Assembly (NCBI GenBank): GCA_900016775.1
Contig: LN890288.1
Span: 248,001-312,000, forward strand
Length of the DNA stretch: 64,000 bases
Source of the DNA: Serratia symbiotica
Lineage (GTDB): Bacteria; Pseudomonadota; Gammaproteobacteria; Enterobacterales; Enterobacteriaceae
Direction: 5' to 3'
A model generated the notes under the pieces. That model did no database searches, was not told the origin of the DNA, and saw only the letters and a list, made by a program, of their open reading frames with translations. The stretch's first letter is position 1; every line of letters begins with the position of its first letter. Below are positions 42,345-52,201 of this stretch, piece by piece. A program made the position numbers and the translations under genes.

Positions 42345-44894
42345 TTAAAATAATTCATATCTTTTTCCTGTTGAATCTATTAATGTAATTCCAGTATCAT
42401 TTGATGGGTAATCTGTTGGTTGAGTCCCTTCAATAAAATATTCAATACGACTATCATTATTAATATTAGAAAGTTTACCAGTAAGTTTATCAATTGTTAC
42501 ACTAATTATTCCGATAGGAGGAGTAATTTTTTGTTCTGGAGTATCTTTTAAAGCATATTTCATAAAATCATCCCATGCCGGTTGTGCACTTTTAGCACCA
42601 CATTCAGTACCTGAAATTTGATTTTTAATAAATCCTGAATTTGTTGAACGTCCTAAAGTACGATGATAATTATCAAAACCAATCCATATAGATGTGACAA
42701 TATTGGGACCATAACCAGAAAACCAAGCATCTCTTGAATTATTAGTAGTACCAGTTTTACCACCAATATCATTACGTTTTAAACTATATCTAGATCTCCA
42801 TGCAGTACCAATCCAACCTGATTCACCATATATATTACTATTTAATGCATCATAAATTAAAAATGCTAATTGATTACTAATAACTTGCTTAATATATTCT
42901 TTATTACTTTTTTTTAAAAAATTTATATTTTCTGATGATGTATGTAATATATTTTTATTAATTTTTTCTTTTATTATAAAAGAATTTTCTATTTCATTAT
43001 TAAATAACTGTTCTGAATTTTGAGTATTATTATGAATTTCTTGTATATTATTATTATTATATTTTTCTTTAGGTTTAGTTAAAAATAATATATTACCATT
43101 ATTATCTTCTATTTTATTAATAAAATATGGATTAATAAGATAACCACCATTTGCTAATACTGCATATCCACGTACAACTTGCATAGGAGTAAGTGATGTT
43201 GAACCTAATGCTAATGATTCAGTATGTGAAATATTTTTAGATGGAAAACCAAAACGTTTTAAATATTCAGCTGCATAATCTACACCTATTGCACGTATTA
43301 TACGTACTATTACTGAATTTTTTGATTGACCTAATCCTTGACGTAAACGAATTGGACCAATGTAAATAGGTGGTGAATTTTTTGGTTTCCAAGAAGTTCC
43401 TGATGAAAGATCCCAACGAGTAATTGGTAAATCATTTAAAATAGTAGCAAGTGTCATACCTTTATTTAATGCAGCGGAATAAATAAATGGTTTAATATTT
43501 GACCCTACTTGACGTTGTGCTTGAGTAACACGATTAAAATTACTTTGATTAAAATTAAAACCACCCACTAATGCTTTTATTTCACCATTATTTGGATTAA
43601 TAGAAATTAATGCTGAATTAACTTCTGGTATTTGTGACAACCACCAATTATTATTAATTTTACGTACCCATATTTGATGACCTTCTACAACTACATCAGT
43701 TACACGTTTTGGTGTTTCTCCTTGTTCAGTGTCTGATATATAAGGACGTGCCCAATACATAGTAGATATAGGTAAAATAATATTACTACCATCTACTAAC
43801 ATTGCAATAGCTTTATTAGTATAAGAATGAGTAATAATTGCTGGTACTAATGATCCGTATGTAGGTAATTTTTTTAAAATATTAATAATTTTTTCTTTAT
43901 TCCAAGATTTTTTACCAATTTTCCATAGTAATTTAGATGCACCACGATAACCATGTCTCATATCATAATTCATAATATTATTATATACAGCTTGCTGTGC
44001 TGCTATTTGTAATTTTTTAGTAATAGTAGTATATATTTTATATCCATCATTATATGCATTATTACCATAATTCGTCACCATTTGTTGACGTACCATTTCA
44101 GAAATATAAGGAGCATAAAAATCAATTTCTGGTGCATGATAATAAGAAATAATATTTTCATTACATGCTTGATTATATTGTATTTCGGTAATATAATGTT
44201 TATTTAACATTCGTTTTAATACAATATTACGACGTACTGTTGCACGATAATTTGAATAAATTGGATTAAATGTAGAAGGTGCTTTTGGTAATCCAGCAAT
44301 AGTGGCTATTTCACTTAAACTAAGTTGATTAATATTTTTTCCAAAATAAACTTGTGCTGCAGCACCTATACCATAAGCATGGTAACCTAAATAAATTTTA
44401 TTTAAATAAAGTTCAAGTATATTATTTTTTGATAAAATTAATTCAATACGAAATGCTAAAAATATTTCTTTAATTTTACGTATTAATGTACGATCTGAAT
44501 TTAAAAAGAAATTTCGTGCTAATTGTTGAGTAATAGTACTTGCTCCTTGTGATACATGCCCAGAAATTATTGCAATATAAATTGCTCGAAACATACCAAT
44601 TGGATCTATTCCATGATGTTCATAAAAACGATTATCTTCAGTAGCAAGAAATGCTTGTATCATCATTGATGGAATTTGATTTAATTTTAATGGAATTCTA
44701 CGTTTATCACCATATTGTGCAATAAGTTTATTATCAGCACTAAAAATTTGCATAGGTATTTGTAATTTTATATCTTTTAATGTTAAAATATTAGGTAATT
44801 GTGGTTCAATATATTTATATAATATAAATATTGAAAATATTACTAATATAATACAATATATTATAAAATTTAAAACATAACTTATAAACTTCAC
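42345..44894 (-). CDS. mrcA: Penicillin-binding protein 1A
   Basis: 849 residues (E. coli PBP1A 850). It is a bifunctional peptidoglycan synthase in the inner membrane. An N-terminal transmembrane helix (about 8-28) leads to the glycosyltransferase domain with catalytic Glu86 (TEDNRFYEHHG) and the GASTITQQLARNFF motif. The transpeptidase has active Ser465 in RQVGSNIKPF, an SxN motif (SKN in GQSKNSVI) and GGKTGTTNNSRDAWF. The segment between about 600 and 665 is poorly conserved, as in E. coli. It is kept as a full-length synthase, in line with mepM and dapD. Confidence 0.97.
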   Translation of the reverse strand: MKFISYVLNFIIYCIILVIFSIFILYKYIEPQLPNILTLKDIKLQIPMQIFSADNKLIAQYGDKRRIPLKLNQIPSMMIQAFLATEDNRFYEHHGIDPIGMFRAIYIAIISGHVSQGASTITQQLARNFFLNSDRTLIRKIKEIFLAFRIELILSKNNILELYLNKIYLGYHAYGIGAAAQVYFGKNINQLSLSEIATIAGLPKAPSTFNPIYSNYRATVRRNIVLKRMLNKHYITEIQYNQACNENIISYYHAPEIDFYAPYISEMVRQQMVTNYGNNAYNDGYKIYTTITKKLQIAAQQAVYNNIMNYDMRHGYRGASKLLWKIGKKSWNKEKIINILKKLPTYGSLVPAIITHSYTNKAIAMLVDGSNIILPISTMYWARPYISDTEQGETPKRVTDVVVEGHQIWVRKINNNWWLSQIPEVNSALISINPNNGEIKALVGGFNFNQSNFNRVTQAQRQVGSNIKPFIYSAALNKGMTLATILNDLPITRWDLSSGTSWKPKNSPPIYIGPIRLRQGLGQSKNSVIVRIIRAIGVDYAAEYLKRFGFPSKNISHTESLALGSTSLTPMQVVRGYAVLANGGYLINPYFINKIEDNNGNILFLTKPKEKYNNNNIQEIHNNTQNSEQLFNNEIENSFIIKEKINKNILHTSSENINFLKKSNKEYIKQVISNQLAFLIYDALNSNIYGESGWIGTAWRSRYSLKRNDIGGKTGTTNNSRDAWFSGYGPNIVTSIWIGFDNYHRTLGRSTNSGFIKNQISGTECGAKSAQPAWDDFMKYALKDTPEQKITPPIGIISVTIDKLTGKLSNINNDSRIEYFIEGTQPTDYPSNDTGITLIDSTGKRYELF

Positions 44895-45005
44895 TTAGTT
44901 TTGTCCATTTTATTTTATTTAATATTTTAAATATAAAAAAATTAGTTTATATATTATAATTATAATTAAATTATTTAATAATAATTTGTATTTTAATATT
45001 AAATT

Positions 45006-46007
45006 TTAATAAAATTTTCGATACCAATCTACAAAGAATTTTATTCCTTTTTTTATATCAATAGTTGGTTCAAAATTAATAATATTATACAGTTTAGAAG
45101 TATCTGCATGAGTATTTATAACATCACCAGGTTGTATTGGTAACATATTTTTTTGTGCATGTATTCCTAATTCATTTTCAAGTATATTAACAAATTTAAT
45201 TAATTTTATTGGATTTCTATTACCAATATTATATATATTATATGGAACTAAATTATTAATTAATGATTTATCATTTATAATATCGTTAGAATGAATTGAA
45301 GGTATAATTTTTTGTAATCTAAATATTACTTCAATTATATCATCAATATATGTAAAATCACGATACATTTTACCATAATTATATATATCAATATTTTTTC
45401 CTTCTAATATAGCTTTTGTAAATTTAAATAATGCCATATCTGGTCTACCCCATGGACCATATACTGTAAAAAAACGTAATCCAGTAGATGGAATCTTATA
45501 TAAATAAGAATAATTATGAGACATTAATTCATTAGTTTTTTTAGTAATTGCATATATTGATATCGGGTGATCTGAAGAATCTGAAGTAGAAAAAGGTAAT
45601 TTATTATTTAATCCATAAACAGAACTAGAAGAAGCATATAATAAATGTTCTATTTTATTATAACGACAACCTTCTAATATATTTAAATAACCTATAATAT
45701 TTGTATTAATATATGAAAATGGATTTTTTAATGAATAACGTACTCCAACTTGAGAAGCTAAGTGAATAACACGCTGGAAATTATATTTATTAAAAATTTT
45801 TAAAATTTTATTTTTATTAGATATATTTGTTTTAATAAAATAAAATTTAGAATAATTTTTTAATAAATTAAGACGTGCTATTTTTAAATTAATATCATAA
45901 TAATTATTTAAGTTATCTATACCTACAATTTCATGTCCATGATTTAATAATTTTATTGCTAAATGATATCCAATAAATCCAGCAACTCCTGTAATAAGGT
46001 ATTTCAT
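45006..46007 (-). CDS. UDP-glucuronate 4-epimerase (NAD-dependent epimerase)
   Basis: 333 residues. It is a short-chain dehydrogenase/epimerase with NAD motif GVAGFIG (7-13), the SSSSVYG strand holding the catalytic Ser, and Y-x3-K at Tyr152/Lys156. The QVGVRYSLKNP segment resembles the AGVRYSxxNP signature of UDP-glucuronate 4-epimerases (CapI/LspL type) rather than GalE. It should convert UDP-glucuronate to UDP-galacturonate. It follows ugd after 6 bases, with galU upstream, so the three genes form one pathway. UDP-xylose or other sugar epimerase activity cannot be excluded. Confidence 0.85.
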   Translation of the reverse strand: MKYLITGVAGFIGYHLAIKLLNHGHEIVGIDNLNNYYDINLKIARLNLLKNYSKFYFIKTNISNKNKILKIFNKYNFQRVIHLASQVGVRYSLKNPFSYINTNIIGYLNILEGCRYNKIEHLLYASSSSVYGLNNKLPFSTSDSSDHPISIYAITKKTNELMSHNYSYLYKIPSTGLRFFTVYGPWGRPDMALFKFTKAILEGKNIDIYNYGKMYRDFTYIDDIIEVIFRLQKIIPSIHSNDIINDKSLINNLVPYNIYNIGNRNPIKLIKFVNILENELGIHAQKNMLPIQPGDVINTHADTSKLYNIINFEPTIDIKKGIKFFVDWYRKFY

Positions 46008-46013
46008 AAAACC

Positions 46014-47351
46014 TCAAATAATTGAATTAATAGAAGAACCTCTACCAATTGCATAATATATAAAACCATATTTTTTTAATTTTTTAGGATCGTATAAATT
46101 ACGACCATCAAAAATTAAAGGTTGTTTTAATGTTTTTTTTATTAAATTAAAATTAGGTGAACGAAAATTTTTCCATTCAGTGCAAATTATTAATGCATCT
46201 GCATTTTTTAGAACACTTTCTTTGGTATACATTATTTTTAGATCATGACGTTTTCCATAAATATTTTGAATTTTGTTCATTGCTTTTGGATCATAAGCTT
46301 GTATTATAGCTCCTGATTTCCATAATTGTTCCATTAATACACAGCTAGATGCTTCACGTATATCATTTGTATTAGGTTTGAATGCTAAACCCCATAAAGC
46401 AAATATTTTACCTTTTAAATTTTTATGAAAATAATTATGAATAAATTTACTTAATTTATATTTTTGTTGAAAATTTATATTTTCTACTGCTTTTAATAAT
46501 TCTGGAGTATAACCAATATTTTTTGCGGTATAAATAAGAGATTGAATATCTTTAGGAAAACAAGAACCACCATATCCACAACCAGGATACATAAAATGAT
46601 ATCCAATACGTGAATCAGAACCAATACCTTGACGTACTTTTTCAATATCAGCTCCTAAAATTTCCGCTAAATTAGACATTTCATTTATAAAACTAATTTT
46701 AGTTGCTAATATGCAATTAGCAGCATATTTTGTTAATTCAGCACTTCGAATATCCATTGTAATAATACGATTATTGTTAAATGGTTTATAAAGTTTATAT
46801 ATAGGTTTAAGTATTTTTTTATTATCATATCCAATAATAATACGTTCAGGTTTCATACAATTAATAATAGCAGTACCTGCTTTTAAAAATTCTGGATTAG
46901 ATACGATATAAAATGGTATATTACGATTATTTTTCTGTAATATTGTTTTTATAATATTATGTATTTTACTTGCTGTTCCTACTGGAACAGTAGATTTTTC
47001 AATTATTATTTTGTAATCACGCATATGCTCTGCGATTGTACGTGCTACAGTAATTATATATTTTAAATTTGCAGAACCATTAGTATTTTGTGGTGTTCCA
47101 ACAGTAATAAATTGAATCATACTATGATTAATACCTATTTTTACATCTGTAGTAAAATTTAAACGTCCAATTTTATAATTTTTTTTTACTAAAGATTTTA
47201 AACCTGGTTCAAAAAATGAAAATATTCCATTTTTTAAATTTTTTATTTTATTTTTATCAATATCAATACATATAACATTATGACCAAATTCAGCCATTAC
47301 TGCTGCATGTATAAGTCCAACATAACCAACACCAAAAACTGTAATTTTCAT
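46014..47351 (-). CDS. ugd: UDP-glucose 6-dehydrogenase
   Basis: 445 residues. It oxidises UDP-glucose to UDP-glucuronate with NAD. The N-terminal Rossmann motif GVGYVG (7-12), catalytic Cys264 (GGSCFPKD) and the NPEF glutamate (Glu154) are present; a second glutamate usual after NPEFLK is Ala here. The protein is longer than E. coli Ugd (388) and belongs to the 440-450-residue group common in other Gammaproteobacteria. Next to galU upstream and an epimerase downstream on the same strand, it links UDP-glucose to UDP-galacturonate. Confidence 0.93.
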   Translation of the reverse strand: MKITVFGVGYVGLIHAAVMAEFGHNVICIDIDKNKIKNLKNGIFSFFEPGLKSLVKKNYKIGRLNFTTDVKIGINHSMIQFITVGTPQNTNGSANLKYIITVARTIAEHMRDYKIIIEKSTVPVGTASKIHNIIKTILQKNNRNIPFYIVSNPEFLKAGTAIINCMKPERIIIGYDNKKILKPIYKLYKPFNNNRIITMDIRSAELTKYAANCILATKISFINEMSNLAEILGADIEKVRQGIGSDSRIGYHFMYPGCGYGGSCFPKDIQSLIYTAKNIGYTPELLKAVENINFQQKYKLSKFIHNYFHKNLKGKIFALWGLAFKPNTNDIREASSCVLMEQLWKSGAIIQAYDPKAMNKIQNIYGKRHDLKIMYTKESVLKNADALIICTEWKNFRSPNFNLIKKTLKQPLIFDGRNLYDPKKLKKYGFIYYAIGRGSSINSII

Positions 47352-47384
47352 GAAAAAATCCTAGATTTTAAAATTATTCATAAA

Positions 47385-48311
47385 TTATTTTTTTATAGTA
47401 ATTATTAGTTGTTGTAACCATTGAGAAAAATCTTTACCTAAATTAGTATGATTCATACCATATTGAACAAATGCTTTCATATAACCTAATTTACTACCAC
47501 AATCGTAACTAACACCTTTTAAATGATAAGCTTCTACTAATACTTGTTGTATTAACATTTTAATACTATCTGTTAATTGAATTTCATCATATTTACCTAA
47601 AGGAGTTTTTTCTAATAAAGGCCAGATATTAGCAGATAAAACATAACGACCAACAATAGCTAAATTAGAAGGTGCTGTATTTAATGTAGGTTTTTCAATT
47701 ATATTTATAATAGGGGTACTTTCTCCTGGTTTTAAATTATAACCTTTACAATCTACTATACCATAGTTAACTACATCATTATATGGAATTGATTTAACCA
47801 TAATTTGACTAATTCCAGTATTATGAAATTTTTTTAACATTTCATATAAATTATCTTTTTTAAAATTAGAACTATATTTATCTAAAATAACATCTGGTAA
47901 AATTATAGCAACTGGATTATCTCCCACTATTGAATATGCACACATAATTGCATGTCCTAATCCTTTTGCTACTCCTTGACGTACTTGCATTATAGTAACG
48001 CCTTTTGGACAAATTGTTTGAACTTCGTTTAATAATTTACGTTTAACACGTTTTTCTAAAATAGCTTCTAATTCAAAACTAGTATCAAAATGATTTTCAA
48101 TTGAATTTTTAGAGGAATGAGTAATAAATATAATTTCAAAAATACCTGCTTCCATACATTCATTAATTAGATATTGTATTAACGGTTTATCTACTAATGG
48201 TAACATTTCTTTTGGGATAGCTTTAGTAGCTGGTAACATTCTTGTCCCTAATCCTGCAACTGGTATTATTGCTTTTTTAACTATATTATTTTTAAGAGAT
48301 ATTACTTCCAT
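47385..48311 (-). CDS. galU: UTP-glucose-1-phosphate uridylyltransferase
   Basis: 308 residues (E. coli 302). It makes UDP-glucose from UTP and glucose-1-phosphate. The nucleotidyltransferase signature [19 protein letters not shown], the LPDVILD metal site and IIEKP, with the DEIQLTDSI segment in its slightly variant YDEIQLTD form, are intact. It begins the galU-ugd-epimerase run (33- and 6-base gaps) and supplies its substrate. An AT-only hairpin lies between it and the upstream yciB. Confidence 0.97.
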   Translation of the reverse strand: MEVISLKNNIVKKAIIPVAGLGTRMLPATKAIPKEMLPLVDKPLIQYLINECMEAGIFEIIFITHSSKNSIENHFDTSFELEAILEKRVKRKLLNEVQTICPKGVTIMQVRQGVAKGLGHAIMCAYSIVGDNPVAIILPDVILDKYSSNFKKDNLYEMLKKFHNTGISQIMVKSIPYNDVVNYGIVDCKGYNLKPGESTPIINIIEKPTLNTAPSNLAIVGRYVLSANIWPLLEKTPLGKYDEIQLTDSIKMLIQQVLVEAYHLKGVSYDCGSKLGYMKAFVQYGMNHTNLGKDFSQWLQQLIITIKK

Positions 48312-48362
48312 TTTAAAGTTACTTATTAATAGGTATTTTATGTATTACATAAAAAATTTAAT

Positions 48363-48398
48363 ATTTATTATAATTTTTATTTAAAAATTATAATAAAT
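48363..48398. repeat. 17-bp perfect palindrome, A/T only
   Basis: Positions 48363-48379 and 48382-48398 are perfect reverse complements separated by two T. On the minus strand a run of T follows a few bases after the stem. It sits between yciB and galU, where it could end the yciB transcript or just arise from the A/T-only composition. Confidence 0.4.
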
Positions 48399-48442
48399 TA
48401 TTAAAATTAATAATTTTATTATATAAAAATTATAAATTTTAA

Positions 48443-48979
48443 TTATTTTTTATTTATTTTTGTGTATTTATAAATATAAATACCAGTAATACATGTCATT
48501 ATAAATGTTAATAAAGTTAATCCAAATACTTTAAAATTAACCCATATACTTTGTGGTAACCATAAAGCAATATAAATATTAACTAAACCACATATTAAGA
48601 AAAAAATCATCCAATAAAAATTAAGATTTATCCATACTTTATTTGGTAATATTAATTCTTTATTTAAAATATATTGTAAGAGTGGTTTTTTAAAAATAAT
48701 TTGACTAAAAAAAAGAATTAATGCAAATATTATGTAAATAATTGTAACTTTCCATTTTATAAATAAATCATTGTGAAAAATTAATGTTAATGTACTAAAA
48801 AATAATATTACTGGAACAGTAATAAGACTTATTATATCTAATTTACGATATTTTATCCAAGTTAATATAAATGTTAATATTGTAAAACCAATTAATATTT
48901 TAGAAGCTAAATAAATATCATATAATTTATAAAAAATAAAAAATATAATTAATGATATAAATTCTAGAAATTGTTTCAT
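48443..48979 (-). CDS. yciB: Inner membrane septation protein YciB
   Basis: 178 residues (E. coli 179). It is a polytopic inner membrane protein (about five hydrophobic segments) linked to cell-envelope growth and septation. It aligns over its full length: MKQFLEFISLIIFFIFYKLYDIY at the start, then FHNDLFIKWKVTIIY, and WLPQSIWVNFKVFGLT near the end. It lies downstream of yciC on the same strand, as in E. coli, though 456 bases apart. Confidence 0.95.
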   Translation of the reverse strand: MKQFLEFISLIIFFIFYKLYDIYLASKILIGFTILTFILTWIKYRKLDIISLITVPVILFFSTLTLIFHNDLFIKWKVTIIYIIFALILFFSQIIFKKPLLQYILNKELILPNKVWINLNFYWMIFFLICGLVNIYIALWLPQSIWVNFKVFGLTLLTFIMTCITGIYIYKYTKINKK

Positions 48980-49435
48980 ATTTTTTTTTTAATTAATAAT
49001 TAATAATGTTTTATTATAAATTATTTTTTTTAATTAAAATATAATAAATAAAAAATTCATTAGAATTTATTTAATATTTTATATTAAAATTTATTTATAA
49101 TAATAAAATTTAAATCAAAATATATTATATATTATAATTATTTTTATTTTTTTTACTATTATTATTTAAATTTTAAATAAAAAATATAATAAATTATCAA
49201 AAATTATTATAAATAGACTATATAATAGATTATTTAATATATTTTAAATAATATTAAATTATTAAATATAAAATATTATTTATAAAAAAATATTAATTAA
49301 AAATTTTATAATATTTTATATTATTTTATATATAAATTTTTTAATAATTATATGAATGTTCTTTTTAATTATTTAAAATTATATTTTAAAAAATATTAAA
49401 TAAACTTTAAATCAAATTAATTTATTTTCATAAAA
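48980..49435. other. yciC-yciB spacer, nothing seen
   Basis: About 455 bases of A/T-rich DNA between two neighbouring genes of the same strand. Only a few G/C bases and no stable hairpin or coding remnant were found. In E. coli yciB follows yciC closely, so this gap is expanded or contains eroded sequence. Confidence 0.55.
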
Positions 49436-50197
49436 TTATTTATTATAATTATACAATAACATATATAAACGAAATAAATAAATTATTAATAAAGTAGAAA
49501 TTAAATTACTTAAAGTAGTAAATACAAGATTTGTAGCACTGGGTATTAATAATGATTGTTTACTTAATATAAATAATAAACATAATTTAGCTATTAACCA
49601 AAATATCATAGCTGGTATAATAATACGTATATTGATAAAAGCTAATTTACAACTTAATTTTATAGAAGTAAATATACTTTTTTTATCATTAATAGTAATT
49701 ATTGATGCAAATGAAAAAGCAATTGCCATAATAATTCCAGGAATTATAAATAATGTAAGACCTAATTGAATTAATAAACTACAAATAAACAACAATGATA
49801 ATAGACGTGGTAATATTGGGAAAGAATTATAAATAGCACGTAAAGCACTAATATTTTCTCCTTGAGATACTAAACGTAATAATGTAAGTATTCCTCCAAT
49901 TAAAATAGTATAACCTATTAAAGCAGAAAATGTAGCAGCAGCTGATATTTTAAGCATTAATAATTGTTGTTCTGGTGTCATTTTTTGAATAAATTTTTGA
50001 AAATTAATATTAGTAGATGTAGAAAATTCATCTTGTGTAGCATGAAGTATTTTTAATATTTCATTATCAGTACCAAATATTTGATTTAATGTTACAGAAA
50101 TAAATGCAGTTAGTAATGATATTATTAAAATATTAATTAATTGATTACGAAAAAAATTAAAACTATCACGATATAAAATATTAGACGTAATAGGCAT
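49436..50197 (-). CDS. yciC: UPF0259 membrane protein YciC
   Basis: 253 residues (E. coli 247). It is a predicted inner membrane protein of unknown biochemical role with about six hydrophobic helices. Conserved parts are YRDSFNFFRNQL near the start, MTPEQQ, IPGIIMAIA, and the end TLSNLISTLLIIYLFRLYML. A strong GGAGG site precedes the ATG. It sits upstream of yciB, as in E. coli. ompW and the other E. coli neighbours are absent. Confidence 0.93.
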   Translation of the reverse strand: MPITSNILYRDSFNFFRNQLINILIISLLTAFISVTLNQIFGTDNEILKILHATQDEFSTSTNINFQKFIQKMTPEQQLLMLKISAAATFSALIGYTILIGGILTLLRLVSQGENISALRAIYNSFPILPRLLSLLFICSLLIQLGLTLFIIPGIIMAIAFSFASIITINDKKSIFTSIKLSCKLAFINIRIIIPAMIFWLIAKLCLLFILSKQSLLIPSATNLVFTTLSNLISTLLIIYLFRLYMLLYNYNK

Positions 50198-50423
50198 ATA
50201 ACCTCCTTTAACTGAAAAAAATAAAATATAAAATTATTTTTTATTGATAAAAAAAATTAAATTTAATTTACAATATAATATTTTTTAATAAATAAATTTT
50301 AAATTAAATTTATATCATTAAGTTAAATAATATATATTATAATTTAATTTATATTTTTAATAAAAAATATTTTTATTTTTATATAAAATTTTATAATAAA
50401 TTATAAAAATAAATTTAATTATT

Positions 50424-50906
50424 TTATTTATATATTTTTTTAGTTAATAAAGTAATTACTGAACAAGAAATTCCTTCAGAACGTCCAACAAAACCAAGAT
50501 AATCAGTAGTAGTAGCTTTAATATTAATATTATTTTTATCACATTTTAAATCTGTAGATAAACATATACACATTTTTGGAATATATATAGACATTTTAGG
50601 TTGTTGTGCTATAATAGTAACATCTAAATTTCCTAAAAAATAACCTTTGTTTTGAATATATAACCAAGTTTTTCGAAGTAATTTTCTACTATCTATATTT
50701 TTAAATTTATTATTGGTATTGGGAAAAAATCTACCAATATCACCTTGACCTGATGCACCTAATAAAGCATCTATTGTTGCATGTAAAACTACATCACCAT
50801 CTGAATGAGCTAATAAACCATTTTTATAAGGAATTTTAACACCACAGATAATTAATGGTTTATTACCACCAAATCTATGTACATCAAAACCATAACCAAT
50901 ACGAAT
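50424..50906 (-). CDS. ispF: 2-C-methyl-D-erythritol 2,4-cyclodiphosphate synthase (AUU start)
   Basis: 160 residues (E. coli 159). The frame begins at ATT (50906-50904), giving (M)[13 protein letters not shown], which aligns from residue 1 with the E. coli protein. TAAGGAGA (50913-50920) lies 7 bases upstream, ideal spacing, and no in-frame ATG, GTG or TTG occurs near the N terminus. Metal ligands Asp8, His10 and His42 are present, as are LLAHSDGDV and [17 protein letters not shown]. It is the fifth step of the MEP pathway. It lies 15 bases downstream of ispD, as in E. coli. AUU as start is very rare outside infC. Confidence 0.9.
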   Translation of the reverse strand: MRIGYGFDVHRFGGNKPLIICGVKIPYKNGLLAHSDGDVVLHATIDALLGASGQGDIGRFFPNTNNKFKNIDSRKLLRKTWLYIQNKGYFLGNLDVTIIAQQPKMSIYIPKMCICLSTDLKCDKNNINIKATTTDYLGFVGRSEGISCSVITLLTKKIYK

Positions 50907-50912
50907 AAAATA

Positions 50913-50920
50913 TCTCCTTA
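50913..50920 (-). promoter_or_regulatory. Ribosome binding site deciding the ispF AUU start
   Basis: TAAGGAGA on the minus strand, with GGAG ending 7 bases before the ATT start of ispF. The spacing equals that of the infC AUU start (GGAGGA, 7 bases) and the rpsT UUG start (AGGAG, 7 bases). Confidence 0.8.
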
Positions 50921-50921
50921 A

Positions 50922-51626
50922 TTATTTTAGTTTAGTTAAATAAAATTTAGCTATAGATAAATCTTCTGGCCATGTTATTTTAATGTTATCAGATCTTCCA
51001 TTTATTAATAATGGATAATAATTAAAATACTCTAATGCTGATGCTTCATCTGTAATAATTATTCCTTTATTTAATATATTTTGTAAGCAAAATTTAAGTA
51101 ATTTTAAAGGAAATAATTGAGGTGTTAATGCTTGCCAAAGATTTTTACGTTTAATTGTATTAGAGATAATATTTGTATTATTCTTAGCGTATTTTATTGT
51201 GTCTCGAACAGGTACAGCAAGAATACCACCAATATTATTATATTCTGTTATTAATAATAAACGTGTTAAATCAGTAATATGTAAACAAGGTCGTACAGCA
51301 TCATGTATTAATACCCATTTTGTATTATGAACTAATTTTAAACCAGCTAATACTGAATGAATACGATATTTACCACCTATTGTAACAGTTATTCTAGGAT
51401 CATTAAAAATTGGTAATTTTTTAAAATATTGATCTTTAAAAGAAATTACTACTATAATTTTTTTAATTCTTGGATGATTTAATAAAGAATAAATAGTATG
51501 TTCTATTATACTATAATGATTAATAATTAAATATTGTTTCGGGCAAGAAGATTTCATACGACTACCAATTCCTGCTGCAGGAACAATAGCAATAACTGAA
51601 GATAAAATTATTTTAGAATAACTCAT
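50922..51626 (-). CDS. ispD: 2-C-methyl-D-erythritol 4-phosphate cytidylyltransferase
   Basis: 234 residues (E. coli 236). It activates MEP with CTP, the third step of the non-mevalonate isoprenoid pathway. The signature [18 protein letters not shown] (CTP-binding, with the catalytic Arg and Lys), HDAVRPCL and [10 protein letters not shown] are present. Its ATG overlaps the ftsB stop in ATGA (51623-51626), so the two are probably coupled, and ispF follows. With ispF and ispH it shows isoprenoid precursor synthesis from pyruvate and glyceraldehyde-3-phosphate. Confidence 0.97.
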   Translation of the reverse strand: MSYSKIILSSVIAIVPAAGIGSRMKSSCPKQYLIINHYSIIEHTIYSLLNHPRIKKIIVVISFKDQYFKKLPIFNDPRITVTIGGKYRIHSVLAGLKLVHNTKWVLIHDAVRPCLHITDLTRLLLITEYNNIGGILAVPVRDTIKYAKNNTNIISNTIKRKNLWQALTPQLFPLKLLKFCLQNILNKGIIITDEASALEYFNYYPLLINGRSDNIKITWPEDLSIAKFYLTKLK

Positions 51627-51949
51627 ATATTATTTTTGTACATAATTTTTTTATAAGATATTGTGCAATAATTACATTTTGTTGAAACTAAACGATAAAA
51701 AATTTCTCCAGATTTAATCATACCTAATTCATTACGTGCACGTTCTTCCAGTGCTTCTGGATTTTCATTTAAATCATTAATTTCCATAAATAAATAATTA
51801 TTTCGTTCTTTTAATTTTTCATTAATTTTTTTTTGTATAATAATATCTTTATGAATTCGTATATAATCTTGGAGACCATTTTTTCCTAACAAAAGTGAAT
51901 AATGTAACCAACTAAGTAGTATTATTAATAGTAAAGTAAGTTTTTTCAT
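51623..51949 (-). CDS. ftsB: Cell division protein FtsB
   Basis: 108 residues (E. coli 103). It is a bitopic membrane protein joining FtsL and FtsQ in the divisome. An N-terminal transmembrane helix (about 3-21) is followed by a coiled coil (about 30-70) and the conserved [24 protein letters not shown] stretch, here listed in part. It overlaps ispD by 4 bases, as in E. coli. Presence of FtsB implies normal division machinery elsewhere. The C-terminal 20 residues are extra compared with E. coli and Lys/Tyr rich. Confidence 0.93.
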   Translation of the reverse strand: MKKLTLLLIILLSWLHYSLLLGKNGLQDYIRIHKDIIIQKKINEKLKERNNYLFMEINDLNENPEALEERARNELGMIKSGEIFYRLVSTKCNYCTISYKKIMYKNNI

Positions 51950-52201
51950 ATTTAAAACATCACTTAATTATTTTATGTTTTTAAACATGATTTATACATT
52001 TTAAAATTTAGATAAAACATAATAATTAATATTATAATTTTTATTATAAAATAATTTTTATTACAAATTTTAAAATTTTATAATTTTATTATATTATATA
52101 ATAAAATAATTATTTTTTGTATTTTAAATAATCAATATTTAATAATATAAATATTATACTATGTTTTAATATATTCAATCAAAAATAATAAAATTATTAT
52201 T

